64,000 nucleotides of DNA. It comes from Paratinospora sagittata. Its lineage: Eukaryota > Streptophyta > Magnoliopsida > Ranunculales > Menispermaceae. This document shows, in pieces, positions 46,475 through 57,676 of this stretch. The stretch is from contig JAYMFD010002396.1 of NCBI GenBank assembly GCA_035771175.1, positions 17,575-81,574 of the forward strand, read 5' to 3'. Every line of letters starts with the position of its first letter. Position 1 is the stretch's first letter. The notes beneath the pieces were generated by a model. That model was not told where the DNA came from, searched no databases, and worked only from the letters and a program-made list of their open reading frames with translations. A program made the position numbers and the translations under genes.

Positions 46475-46785
46475 ATGAGATACGCGACGGAAAACGTATT
46501 TAAACGGTGAGATACAGGGAGCAGTTTGCGGCTAGTAGATCTCGTAAAGGCACCGAAAATGAAAAAAAAGTGCACCGAAAACGGACATCGGAAGAAAAAG
46601 TTACTGCCCGTAAAACCAAGACGCAGCGGGTAGCGTTTTCCCTGTTTTTATTATATTTTCGCGGCGTTGGATAACGTAAAATAGCAACTGTCAAGAACGA
46701 AAGGCAAAATCGGTGAGAGAGTTTGAAAGGGAGTTCCGACGGGAGGGAAAAAAAGAACGAAAGAGAACGAAAGAAAAAATAAAAG

Positions 46786-46905
46786 AGGGGTGCAACACGA
46801 GGACTTCCCAGGAGGTCACCCATCCTAGTACTACTCTCGCCCAAGCACGCTTAACTGCGGAGTTCTGATGGGATCCGGTGCATTAGTGCTGGTATGATCG
46901 CACCA
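46786..46905 (-). rRNA. 5S rRNA: 5S rRNA gene, copy 109
   Basis: G1T only (partner copy 99 has G3T as well). Confidence 0.95.
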
Positions 46906-47216
46906 ATGAGATACGCGACGGAAAACGTATTTAAACGGTGAGATACAGGGAGCAGTTTGCGGCTAGTAGATCTCGTAAAGGCACCGAAAATGAAAAAAAA
47001 GTGCACCGAAAACGGACATCGGTAGAAAAAGTTACTGCCCGTAGAACCAAGACGCAGCGGGTAGCGTTTTTCCTGTTTTTATTATATTTTTGCGGCGTTG
47101 GATAACGTAAAATAGCAACTGTCAAGAACGAAAGGCAAAATCGGTGAGAGAGTTTGAAAGGGAGTTCCGACGGGAGGGAAAAAAAGAAGGAAAGAGAACG
47201 AAAGAAAAAATAAAAG

Positions 47217-47336
47217 AGGGGTGCAACACGAGGACTTCCCAGGAGGTCACCCATCCTAGTACTACTCTCGCCCAAGCACGCTTAACTGCGGAGTTCTGAT
47301 GGGATCCGGTGCATTAGTGCTGGTATGATCGCACCA
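47217..47336 (-). rRNA. 5S rRNA: 5S rRNA gene, copy 110
   Basis: G1T; spacer tttttgcgg. Confidence 0.95.
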
Positions 47337-47647
47337 ATGAGATACGCGACGGAAAACGTATTTAAACGGTGAGATACAGGGAGCAGTTTGCGGCTAGTAG
47401 ATCTCGTAAAGGCACCGAAAATGAAAAAAAAGTGCACCGAAAACGGACATCGGTAGAAAAAGTTACTGCCCGTAGAACCAAGACGCAGCGGGTAGCGTTT
47501 TTCCTGTTTTTATTATATTTTCGCGGCGTTGGATAACGTAAAATAGCAACTGTCAAGAACGAAAGGCAAAATCGGTGAGAGAGTTTGAAAGAGAGTTCCG
47601 ACGGGAGGGAAAAAAAGAAGGAAAGAGAACGAAAGAAAAAATAAAAG

Positions 47648-47767
47648 AGGGGTGCAACACGAGGACTTCCCAGGAGGTCACCCATCCTAGTACTACTCTC
47701 GCCCAAGCACGCTTAACTGCGGAGTTCTGATGGGATCCGATGCATTAGTGCTGGTATGATCGCACCC
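47648..47767 (-). rRNA. 5S rRNA: 5S rRNA gene, copy 111
   Basis: C28T; spacer aaagagagttcc as copy 101. Confidence 0.96.
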
Positions 47768-48078
47768 ATGAGATACGCGACGGAAAACGTATTTAAACGG
47801 TGAGATACAGGGAGCAGTTTGCGGCTAGTAGATCTCGTAAAGGCACCGAAAATGAAAAAAAAGTGCACCGAAAACGGACATCGGTAGAAAAAGTTACTGC
47901 CCGTAGAACCAAGACGCAGCGGGTAGCGTTTTTCCTGTTTTTATTATATTTTCGCGGCGTTGGATAACGTAAAATAGCAACTGTCAAGAACGAAAGGCAA
48001 AATCGGTGAGAGAGTTTGAAAGGGAGTTCCGACGGGAGGGAAAAAAAGAAGGAAAGAGAACGAAAGAAAAAATAAAAG

Positions 48079-48198
48079 AGGGGTGCGACACGAGGACTTC
48101 CCAGGAGGTCACCCATCCTAGTACTACTCTCGCCCAAGCACGCTTAACTGCGGAGTTCTGATGGGATCCGGTGCATTAGTGCTGGTATGATCGCACCC
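48079..48198 (-). rRNA. 5S rRNA: 5S rRNA gene, copy 112
   Basis: T112C, partner of copy 103. Confidence 0.96.
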
Positions 48199-48509
48199 AT
48201 GAGATACGCGACGGAAAACGTATTTAAACGGAGAGATACAGGGAGCAGTTTGCGGCTAGTAGATCTCGTAAAGGCACCGAAAATGAAAAAAAAGTGCACC
48301 GAAAACGGACATCGGTAGAAAAAGTTACTGCCCGTAGAACCAAGACGCAGCGGGTAGCGTTTTTCCTGTTTTTATTATATTTTCGCGGCGTTGGAAAACG
48401 TAAAATAGCAACAGTCAAGAACGAAAGGCAAAATCGGTGAGAGAGTTTGAAAGGGAGTTCCGACGGGAGGGAAAAAAAGAAGGAAAGAGAACGAAAGAAA
48501 AAATAAAAG

Positions 48510-48629
48510 AGGGGTGCAACACGAGGACTTCCCAGGAGGTCACCCATCCTAGTACTACTCTCGCCCAAGCACGCTTAACTGCGGAGTTCTGATGGGATCC
48601 GGTGCATTAGTGCTGGTATGATCGCACCC
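48510..48629 (-). rRNA. 5S rRNA: 5S rRNA gene, copy 113
   Basis: Consensus gene; spacer gttggaaaacg and caacagtc are private. Confidence 0.97.
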
Positions 48630-48940
48630 ATGAGATACGCGACGGAAAACGTATTTAAACGGTGAGATACAGGGAGCAGTTTGCGGCTAGTAGATCTCGT
48701 AAAGGCACCGAAAATGAAAAAAAAGTGCACCGAAAACGGACATCGGAAGAAAAAGTTACTGCCCGTAGAACCAAGACGCAGCGGGTAGCGTTTTCCCTGT
48801 TTTTATTATATTTTCGCGGCGTTGGATAACGTAAAATAGCAACTGTCAAGAACGAAAGGCAAAATCGGTGAGAGAGTTTGAAAGGGAGTTCCGACGGGAG
48901 GGAAAAAAAGAAGGAAAGAGAACGAAAGAAAAAATAAAAG

Positions 48941-49060
48941 AGGGGTGCAACACGAGGACTTCCCAGGAGGTCACCCATCCTAGTACTACTCTCGCCCAAG
49001 CACGCTCAACTGCGGAGTTCTGATGGGATCCGGTGCATTAGTGCTGATATGATCGCACCC
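48941..49060 (-). rRNA. 5S rRNA: 5S rRNA gene, copy 114
   Basis: A54G and C14T, partner of copy 105. Confidence 0.94.
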
Positions 49061-49371
49061 ATGAGATACGCGACGGAAAACGTATTTAAACGGTGAGATA
49101 CAGGGAGCAGTTTGCGGCTAGTAGATCTCGTAAAGGCACCGAAAATGAAAAAAAAGTGCATCGAAAACGGACATCGGAAGAAAAAGTTACAGCCCGTAGA
49201 ACCAAGACGCAGCGGGTAGCGTTTTCCCTGTTTTTATTATATTTTCGCGGCGTTGGATAACGTAAAATAGCAACTGTCAAGAACGAAAGGCAAAATCGGT
49301 GAGAGAGTTTGAAAGGGAGTTCCGACGGGAGGGAAAAAAAGAAGGAAAGAGAACGAAAGAAAAAATAAAAG

Positions 49372-49491
49372 AGGGGTGCAACACGAGGACTTCCCAGGAG
49401 GTCACCCATCCTAGTACTACTCTCGCCCAAGCACGCTTAACTGCGGAGTTCGGATGGGATCCGGTGCATTAGTGCTGGTATGATCGCACCC
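49372..49491 (-). rRNA. 5S rRNA: 5S rRNA gene, copy 115
   Basis: A40C; the A23T of copy 106 is absent. Confidence 0.95.
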
Positions 49492-49802
49492 ATGAGATAC
49501 GCGACGGAAAACGTATTTAAACGGTGAGATACAGGGAGCAGTTTGCGGCTAGTAGATCTCGTAAAGGCACCGAAAATGAAAAAAAAGTGCAACGAAAACG
49601 GACATCGGTAGAAAAAGTTACTGCCCGTAGAACCAAGACGCAGCGGGTAACGTTTTTCCTGTTTTTATTATATTTTCGCGGCGTTGGATAACGTAAAATA
49701 GCAACTGTCAAGAACGAAAGGCAAAATCGGTGAGAGAGTTTGAAAGGGAGTTCCGACGGGAGGGAAAAAAAGAAGGAAAGAGAACGAAAGAAAAAATAAA
49801 AG

Positions 49803-49922
49803 TGGGGTGCAACACGAGGACTTCCCAGGAGGTCACCCATCCTAGTACTACTCTCGCCCAAGCACGCTTAACTGCGGAGTTCTGATGGGATCCGGTGCAT
49901 TAGTGCTGGTATGATCGCACCC
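49803..49922 (-). rRNA. 5S rRNA: 5S rRNA gene, copy 116
   Basis: T120A at the unpaired 3' end; otherwise consensus. Confidence 0.95.
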
Positions 49923-50233
49923 ATGAGATACGCGACGGAAAACGTATTTAAACGGTGAGATACAAGGAGCAGTTTGCGGCTAGTAGATCTCGTAAAGGCA
50001 CCGAAAATGAAAAAAAAGTGCACCGAAAACGGACATCGGTAGAAAAAGTTACTGCCCGTAGAACCAAGACGCAGCGGGTAGCGTTTTTCCTGTTTTTATT
50101 ATATTTTCGCGGCGTTGGATAACGTAAAATAGCAACTGTCAAGAACGAAAGGCAAAATCGGTGAGAGAGTTTGAAAGGGAGTTCCGACGGGAGGGAAAAA
50201 AAGAAGGAAAGAGAACGAAAGAAAAAATAAAAG

Positions 50234-50353
50234 AGGGGTGCAACACGAGGACTTCCCAGGAGGTCACCCATCCTAGTACTACTCTCGCCCAAGCACGCTG
50301 AACTGCGGAGTTCTGATGGGATCCGGTGCATTAGTGCTGGTATGATCGCACCC
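50234..50353 (-). rRNA. 5S rRNA: 5S rRNA gene, copy 117
   Basis: A54C in loop B and the A box. Starts repeat E. Confidence 0.95.
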
Positions 50354-50664
50354 ATGAGATACGCGACGGAAAACGTATTTAAACGGAGAGATACAGGGAG
50401 CAGTTTGCGGCTAGTAGATCTCGTAAAGGCACCGAAAATGAAAAAAAAGTGCACCGAAAACGGACATCGGTAGAAAAAGTTACTGCCCGTAGAACCAAGA
50501 CGCAGCGGGTAGCGTTTTTCCTGTTTTTATTATATTTTTGCGGCGTTGGATAACGTAAAATAGCAACTGTCAAGAACGAAAGGCAAAATCGGTGAGAGAG
50601 TTTGAAAGGGAGTTCCGACGGGAGGGAAAAAAAGAAGGAAAGAGAACGAAAGAAAAAATAAAAG

Positions 50665-50784
50665 AGGGGTGCAACACGAGGACTTCCCAGGAGGTCACCC
50701 ATCCTAGTACTACTCTCGCCCAAGCACGCTTAACTGCGGAGTTCTGATGGGATCCGGTGCATTAGTGCTGGTATGATCGCACCC
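50665..50784 (-). rRNA. 5S rRNA: 5S rRNA gene, copy 118
   Basis: Consensus gene; spacer tttttgcgg. Confidence 0.97.
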
Positions 50785-51095
50785 ATGAGATACGCGACGG
50801 AAAACGTATTTAAACGGAGAGATACAGGGAGCAGTTTGCGGCTAGTAGATCTCGTAAAGGCACCGAAAATGAAAAAAAAGTGCACCGAAAACGGACATCG
50901 GTAGAAAAAGTTACTGCCCGTAGAACCAAGACGCAGCGGGTAGCGTTTTTCCTGTTTTTATTATATTTTCGCGGCGTTGGATAACGTAAAATAGCAACTG
51001 TCAAGAACGAAAGGCAAAATCGGTGAGAGAGTTTGAAAGGGAGTTCCGACGGGAGGGAAAAAAAGAAGGAAAGAGAACGAAAGAAAAAATAAAAG

Positions 51096-51215
51096 AGGGG
51101 TGCAACACGAGGACTTCCCATGAGGTCACCCATCCTAGTACTACTCTCGCCCAAGCACGCTTAACTGCGGAGTTCTGATGGGATCCGGTGCATTAGTGCT
51201 GGTATGATCGCACCC
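51096..51215 (-). rRNA. 5S rRNA: 5S rRNA gene, copy 119
   Basis: C95A (G81-C95 lost, C box). Confidence 0.94.
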
Positions 51216-51526
51216 ATGAGATACGCGACGGAAAACGTATTTAAACGGTGAGATACAGGGAGCAGTTTGCGGCTAGTAGATCTCGTAAAGGCACCGAAAA
51301 TGAAAAAAAAGTGCACCGAAAACGGACATCGGTAGAAAAAGTTACTGCCCGTAGAACCAAGACGCAGCGGGTAGCGTTTTTCCTGTTTTTATTATATTTT
51401 CGCGGCGTTGGATAACGTAAAATAGCAACTGTCAAGAACGAAAGGCAAAATCGGTGAGAGAGTTTGAAAGGGAGTTCCGACGGGAGGGAAAAAAAGAAGG
51501 AAAGAGAACGAAAGAAAAAATAAAAG

Positions 51527-51646
51527 AGGGGTGCAACACGAGGACTTCCCAGGAGGTCACCCATCCTAGTACTACTCTCGCCCAAGCACGCTGAACTGCG
51601 GAGTTCTGATGGGATCCGGTGCATTAGTGCTGGTATGATCGCACCC
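51527..51646 (-). rRNA. 5S rRNA: 5S rRNA gene, copy 120
   Basis: A54C, partner of copy 117. Confidence 0.95.
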
Positions 51647-51957
51647 ATGAGATACGCGACGGAAAACGTATTTAAACGGAGAGATACAGGGAGCAGTTTG
51701 CGGCTAGTAGATCTCGTAAAGGCACCGAAAATGAAAAAAAAGTGCACCGAAAACGGACATCGGTAGAAAAAGTTACTGCCCGTAGAACCAAGACGCAGCG
51801 GGTAGCGTTTTTCCTGTTTTTATTATATTTTTGCGGCGTTGGATAACGTAAAATAGCAACTGTCAAGAACGAAAGGCAAAATCGGTGAGAGAGTTTGAAA
51901 GGGAGTTCCGACGGGAGGGAAAAAAAGAAGGAAAGAGAACGAAAGAAAAAATAAAAG

Positions 51958-52077
51958 AGGGGTGCAACACGAGGACTTCCCAGGAGGTCACCCATCCTAG
52001 TACTACTCTCGCCCAAGCACGCTTAACTGCGGAGTTCTGATGGGATCCGGTGCATTAGTGCTGGTATGATCGCACCC
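51958..52077 (-). rRNA. 5S rRNA: 5S rRNA gene, copy 121
   Basis: Consensus gene, partner of copy 118. Confidence 0.97.
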
Positions 52078-52388
52078 ATGAGATACGCGACGGAAAACGT
52101 ATTTAAACGGAGAGATACAGGGAGCAGTTTGCGGCTAGTAGATCTCGTAAAGGCACCGAAAATGAAAAAAAAGTGCACCGAAAACGGACATCGGTAGAAA
52201 AAGTTACTGCCCGTAGAACCAAGACGCAGCGGGTAGCGTTTTTCCTGTTTTTATTATATTTTCGCGGCGTTGGATAACGTAAAATAGCAACTGTCAAGAA
52301 CGAAAGGCAAAATCGGTGAGAGAGTTTGAAAGGGAGTTCCGACGGGAGGGAAAAAAAGAAGGAAAGAGAACGAAAGAAAAAATAAAAG

Positions 52389-52508
52389 AGGGGTGCAACA
52401 CGAGGACTTCCCAGGAGGTCACCCATCCTAGTACTACTCTCGCCCAAGCACGCTTAACTGCGGAGTTCTGATGGGATCCGGTGCATTAGTGCTGGTATGA
52501 TCGCACCC
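52389..52508 (-). rRNA. 5S rRNA: 5S rRNA gene, copy 122
   Basis: Consensus gene; lacks the C95A of copy 119. Confidence 0.97.
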
Positions 52509-52819
52509 ATGAGATACGCGACGGAAAACGTATTTAAACGGTGAGATACAGGGAGCAGTTTGCGGCTAGTAGATCTCGTAAAGGCACCGAAAATGAAAAA
52601 AAAGTGCACCGAAAACGGACATCGGTAGAAAAAGTTACTGCCCGTAGAACCAAGACGCAGCGGGTAGCGTTTTTCCTGTTTTTATTATATTTTCGCGGCG
52701 TTGGATAACGTAAAATAGCAACTGTCAAGAACGAAAGGCAAAATCGGTGAGAGAGTTTGAAAGGGAGTTCCGACGGGAGGGAAAAAAAGAAGGAAAGAGA
52801 ACGAAAGAAAAAATAAAAG

Positions 52820-52939
52820 AGGGGTGCAACACGAGGACTTCCCAGGAGGTCACCCATCCTAGTACTACTCTCGCCCAAGCACGCTTAACTGCGGAGTTCT
52901 GATGGGATCCGGTGCATTAGTGCTGGTATGATCGCACCG
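52820..52939 (-). rRNA. 5S rRNA: 5S rRNA gene, copy 123
   Basis: G1C at the predicted start base. Confidence 0.95.
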
Positions 52940-53250
52940 ATGAGATACGCGACGGAAAACGTATTTAAACGGTGAGATACAGGGAGCAGTTTGCGGCTAG
53001 TAGATCTCGTAAAGGCACCGAAAATGAAAAAAAAGTGCACCGAAAACGGACATCGGTAGAAAAAGTTACTGCCCGTAGAACCAAGACGCAGGGGGTAGCG
53101 TTTTTCCTGTTTTTATTATATTTTCGCGGCGTTGGATAACGTAAAATAGCAACTGTCAAGAACGAAAGGCAAAATCGGTGAGAGAGTTTGAAAGGGAGTT
53201 CCGACGGGAGGGAAAAAAAGAAGGAAAGAGAACGAAAGAAAAAATAAAAG

Positions 53251-53370
53251 AGGGGTGCAACACGAGGACTTCCCAGGAGGTCACCCATCCTAGTACTACT
53301 CTCGCCCAAGCATGCTTAACTGCGGAGTTCTGATGGGATCCGGTGCATTAGTGCTGGTATGATCGCACCC
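53251..53370 (-). rRNA. 5S rRNA: 5S rRNA gene, copy 124
   Basis: G58A (C20-G58 lost, A box). Spacer cagggggtagcg as copy 74. Confidence 0.94.
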
Positions 53371-53680
53371 ATGAGATACGCGACGGAAAACGTATTTAAA
53401 CGGAGAGATACAGGGAGCAGTTTGCGGCTAGTAGATCTCGTAAAGGCACCGAAAATGAAAAAAAAGTGCACCGAAAACGGACATCGGTAGAAAAAGTTAC
53501 TGCCCGTAGAACCAAGACGCAGCGGGTAGCGTTTTTCCTGTTTTTATTATATTTTCGCGGCGTTGGATAACTTAAAATAGCAACTGTCAAGAACGAAAGG
53601 CAAAATCGGTGAGAGAGTTTGAAAGGGAGTTCCGACGGGAGGGAAAAAAAGAAGGAAAGAGAACAAAGAAAAAATTAAAG

Positions 53681-53800
53681 AGGGGTGCAACACGAGGACT
53701 TCCCCGGAGGTCACCCATCCTAGTACTACTCTCGCCCAAGCACGCTTAACTGCGGAGTTCTGATGGGATCCGGTGCATTAGTGCTGGTATGATCGCAGCC
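53681..53800 (-). rRNA. 5S rRNA: 5S rRNA gene, copy 125
   Basis: T96G and G3C, with the -8 promoter change of copy 75 but a normal TATA-like element. One base lost in the spacer (gaacaaag) near 53664. Confidence 0.93.
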
Positions 53801-54111
53801 ATGAGATTCGCGACGGAAAACGTATTTAAACAGTGAGATACAGGGAGCAGTTTGCGGCTAGTAGATCTCGTAAAGGCACCGAAAATGAAAAAAAAGTGCA
53901 CCGAAAACGGACGTCGGTAGAAAAAGTTACTGCCCGTAGAACCAAGACGCAGCGGGTAGCGTTTTTCCTGTTTTTATTATATTTTCGCGGCGTTGGATAA
54001 CGTAAAATAGCAACTGTCAAGAACGAAAGGCAAAATCGGTGATAGAGTTTGAAAGGGAGTTCCGACGGGAGGGAAAAAAAGAAGGAAAGAGAACGAAATA
54101 AAAAATAAAAG

Positions 54112-54231
54112 AGGGGTGCGACACAAGGACTTCCCAGGAGGTCACCCATCCTAGTACTACTCTCGCCCAAGCACGCTTAACTGCGGAGTTCTGATGGGAT
54201 CCGGTGCATTAGTGCTGGTATGATCGCACCC
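54112..54231 (-). rRNA. 5S rRNA: 5S rRNA gene, copy 126
   Basis: T112C and C107T (G68-C107 becomes G-U). Spacer gatagag as copies 76 and 85. Confidence 0.94.
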
Positions 54232-54541
54232 ATGAGATACGCGACGGAAAACGTATTTAAACAGTGAGATACAGGGAGCAGTTTGCGGCTAGTAGATCTC
54301 GTAAAGGCACCGAAAATGAAAAAAAGTGCACCGAAAACGGACATCGGTAGAAAAAGTTACTGCCCGTAGAACCAAGACGCAGCGGGTAGCGTTTTCCCTG
54401 TTTTTATTATATTTTCGCGGCGTTGGATAACGTAAAATAGCAACTGTCAAGAACGAAAGGCAAAATCGGTGAGAGAGTTTGAAAGGGAGTTCCGACGGGA
54501 GGGAAAAAAAGAAGGAAAGAGAACGAAAGAAAAAATAAAAG

Positions 54542-54661
54542 AGGGGTGCAACACGAGGACTTCCCAGGAGGTCACCCATCCTAGTACTACTCTCGCCCAA
54601 GCACGCTTAACTGCGGAGTTCTGATGGGATCCGGTGCATTAGTGCTGGTATGATCGCACCC
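54542..54661 (-). rRNA. 5S rRNA: 5S rRNA gene, copy 127
   Basis: Consensus gene; the spacer A-run is one shorter (A7). Confidence 0.97.
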
Positions 54662-54971
54662 ATGAGATACGCGACGGAAAACGTATTTAAACGGTGAGAT
54701 ACAGGGAGCAGTTTGCGGCAGTAGATCTCGTAAAGGCACCGAAAATGAAAAAAAAGTGCAACGAAAACGGACATCGGTAGAAAAAGTTACTGCCCGTAGA
54801 ACCAAGACGCAGCGGGTAGCGTTTTTCCTGTTTTTATTATATTTTCGCGGCGTTGGATAACGTAAAATAGCAACTGTCAAGAACGAAAGGCAAAATCGGT
54901 GAGAGAGTTTGAAAGGGAGTTCCGACGGGAGGGAAAAAAAGAAGGAAAGAGTACGAAAGAAAAAATAAAAG

Positions 54972-55091
54972 AGGGGTGCAACACGAGGACTTCCCAGGAG
55001 GTCACCCATCCTAGTACTACTCTCGCCCAAGCACGCTTAACTGCGGAGTTCTGATGGGATCCGGTGCATTAGTGCTGGTATGATCGCACCC
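54972..55091 (-). rRNA. 5S rRNA: 5S rRNA gene, copy 128
   Basis: Consensus gene; one base lost in the spacer (gcggcagtag) near 54720. Confidence 0.97.
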
Positions 55092-55402
55092 ATGAGATAC
55101 GCGACGGAAAACGTATTTAAACGGAGAGATACAGGGAGCAGTTTGCGGCTAGTAGACCTCGTAAAGGCACCGAAAATGAAAAAAAAGTGCACCGAAAACG
55201 GACATCGGTAGAAAAAGTTACTGCCCGTAGAACCAAGACGCAGCGGGTAGCGTTTTTCCTGTTTTTATTATATTTTCGCGGCGTTGGATAACTTAAAATA
55301 GCAACTGTCAAGAACGAAAGGCAAAATCGGTGAGAGAGTTTGAAAGGGAGTTCCGACGGGAGGGAAAAAAAGAAGGAAAGAGAACGAAAGAAAAAATTAA
55401 AG

Positions 55403-55522
55403 AGGGGTGCAACACGAGGACTTCCCCGGAGGTCACCCATCCTAGTACTACTCTCGCCCAAGCACGCTTAACTGCGGAGTTCTGATGGGATCCGGTGCAT
55501 TAGTGCTGGTATGATCGCAGCC
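55403..55522 (-). rRNA. 5S rRNA: 5S rRNA gene, copy 129
   Basis: T96G and G3C; the distant copy of the copy 95 block begins here. Confidence 0.94.
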
Positions 55523-55833
55523 ATGAGATACGCGACGGAAAACGTATTTAAACAGTGAGATACAGGGAGCAGTTTGCGGCTAGTAGATCTCGTAAAGGCA
55601 CCGAAAATGAAAAAAAAGTGCACCGAAAACGGACATCGGTAGAAAAAGTTACTGCCCGTAGAACGAAGACGCAGCGGGTAGCGTTTTTCCTGTTTTTATT
55701 ATATTTTCGCGGCGTTGGATAACGTAAAATAGCAACTGTCAAGAACGAAAGGCAAAATCGGTGAGAGAGTTTGAAAGGGAGTTCCGACGGGAGGGAAAAA
55801 AAGAAGGAAAGAGAACGAAAGAAAAAATAAAAG

Positions 55834-55953
55834 AGAGGTGCGACACGAGGACTTCCCAGGAGGTCACCCATCCTAGTACTACTCTCGCCCAAGCGCGCTT
55901 AACTGCGGAGTTCTGATGGGATCCGGTGCATTAGTGCTGGTATGATCGCACCC
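55834..55953 (-). rRNA. 5S rRNA: 5S rRNA gene, copy 130
   Basis: C118T (G1-C118 becomes G-U), T112C and T59C; the A90G of copies 82, 89 and 96 is absent. Confidence 0.93.
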
Positions 55954-56264
55954 ATGAGATACGCGACGGAAAACGTATTTAAACGGAGAGATACAGGGAG
56001 CAGTTTGCGGCTAGTAGATCTCGTAAAGGCACCGAAAATGAAAAAAAAGTGCACCGAAAACGGACATCGGTAGAAAAAGTTACTGCCCGTAGAACCAAGA
56101 CGCAGCGGGTAGCGTTTTTCCTGTTTTTATTATATTTTCGCGGCGTTGGATAACGTAAAATAGCAACTGTCAAGAACGAAAGGCAAAATCGGTGAGAGAG
56201 TTTGAAAGGGAGTTCCGAGGGGAGGGAAAAAAAGAAAGAAAGAGAACGAAAGAAAAAATAAAAG

Positions 56265-56384
56265 AGGGGTGCAACACGAGGACTTCCCAGGAGGTCACCC
56301 ATCCTAGTACTACTCTCGCCCAAGCACGCTTAACTGCGGAGTTCTGATGGGATCCGGTGCATTAGTGCTAGTATGATCGCACCC
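56265..56384 (-). rRNA. 5S rRNA: 5S rRNA gene, copy 131
   Basis: C15T; spacer ccgagggg as copies 83, 90 and 97. Confidence 0.95.
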
Positions 56385-56695
56385 ATGAGATACGCGACGG
56401 AAAACGTATTTAAACGGTGAGATACAGGGAGCAGTTTGCGGCTAGTAGATCTCGTAAAGGCACCGAAAATGAAAAAAAAGTGCACCGAAAACGGACATCG
56501 GAAGAAAAAGTTACTGCCCGTAGAACCAAGACGCAGCGGGTAGCGTTTTCCCTGTTTTTATTATATTTTCGCGGCGTTGGATAACGTAAAATAGCAACTG
56601 TCAAGAACGAAAGGCAAAATCGGTGAGAGAGTTTGAAAGGGAGTTCCGACGGGAGGGAAAAAAAGAAGGAAAGAGAACGAAAGAAAAAATAAAAG

Positions 56696-56815
56696 AGGGG
56701 TGCAACACGAGGACTTCCCAGGAGGTCACCCATCCTAGTACTACTCTCGCCCAAGCACGCTTAACTGCGGAGTTCTGATGGGATCCGGTGCATTAGTGCT
56801 GGTATGATCGCACCC
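56696..56815 (-). rRNA. 5S rRNA: 5S rRNA gene, copy 132
   Basis: Consensus gene; spacer cggaag with ttttccctg. Confidence 0.97.
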
Positions 56816-57126
56816 ATGAGATACGCGACGGAAAACGTATTTAAACGGTGAGATACAGGGAGCAGTTTACGGCTAGTAGATCTCGTAAAGGCACCGAAAA
56901 TGAAAAAAAAGTGCACCGAAAACGGACATCGGAAGAAAAAGTTACTGCCAGTCGAACCAAGACGCAGCGGGTAGCGTTTTCCCTGTTTTTATTATATTTT
57001 CGCGGCGTTGGATAACGTAAAATAGCAACTGTCAAGAACGAAAGGCAAAATCGGTGAGAGAGTTTGAAAGGGAGTTCCGACGGGAGGGAAAAAAAGAACG
57101 AAAGAGAACGAAAGAAAAAATAAAAG

Positions 57127-57246
57127 AGGGGTGCAACACGAGGACATCCCAGGAGGTCACCCATCCTAGTACTACTCTCGCCCAAGCACGCTTAACTGCG
57201 GAGTTCTGATGGGATCCGGTGCATTAGTGCTGGTATGATCGCACCA
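57127..57246 (-). rRNA. 5S rRNA: 5S rRNA gene, copy 133
   Basis: A101T (loop E) and G1T. Confidence 0.94.
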
Positions 57247-57557
57247 ATGAGATACGCGACGGAAAACGTATTTAAACGGTGAGATACAGGGAGCAGTTTG
57301 CGGCTAGTAGATCTCGTAAAGGCACCGAAAATGAAAAAAAAGTGCACCGAAAACGGACATCGGTAGAAAAAGTTACTGCCCGTAGAACCAAGACGCAGCG
57401 GGTAGCGTTTTTCCTGTTTTTATTATATTTTTGCGGCGTTGGATAACGTAAAATAGCAACTGTCAAGAACGAAAGGCAAAATCGGTGAGAGAGTTTGAAA
57501 GGGAGTTCCGACGGGAGGGAAAAAAAGAAGGAAAGAGAACGAAAGAAAAAATAAAAG

Positions 57558-57676
57558 AGGGTGCGACACGAGGACTTCCCAGGAGGTCACCCATCCTAGT
57601 ACTACTCTCGCCCAAGCACGCTTAACTGCGGAGTTCTGATGGGATCCGGTGCATTAGTGCTGGTATGATCGCACCC
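57558..57676 (-). rRNA. 5S rRNA: 5S rRNA gene, copy 134 (one-base deletion)
   Basis: 119 bases: one C of C116-C119 is missing, so helix I can re-pair with one unpaired 3' base fewer. Also T112C. The 3' spacer matches copy 100 and the gene matches copy 103, so a recombination junction lies here. Confidence 0.92.

Larger units (their letters stand above)
41614..49802 (-). repeat. higher-order repeat D: 10-unit block repeated as 9 units
   Basis: Copies 97-101 match copies 107-111 at 4310 bases (10 units): C15T, spacer cggaag pair, G1T, C28T. Copies 103-106 match 112-115 at 3879 bases (9 units): T112C, plain, A54G+C14T, A40C. The unit of copy 102 has no partner in the second block. Confidence 0.88.
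50234..52819 (-). repeat. higher-order repeat E: 3 units, 1293 bases
   Basis: Copies 117-119 and 120-122 are adjacent and nearly identical: A54C gene, plain gene with tttttgcgg spacer, plain gene with cggagag flank. Copy 119 has one private change (C95A). Confidence 0.9.
53251..54661 (-). repeat. distant copy of the block of copies 74-77
   Basis: Copies 124-127 match copies 74-77 in order: spacer with cagggggtagcg, T96G+G3C with the attcgcg flank, T112C with spacer gatagag, then spacer ttttccctg. The offset is exactly 21550 bases, 50 units. Confidence 0.85.
55403..57676 (-). repeat. distant copy of the block of copies 95-100
   Basis: Copies 129-134 follow the series of copies 95-100 (T96G+G3C, T112C+T59C, C15T, plain, G1T, tttttgcgg spacer) at an offset of about 14.65 kb, 34 units minus 3 bases. 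Copy 134 then switches to the series of copies 103-106. Confidence 0.8.
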
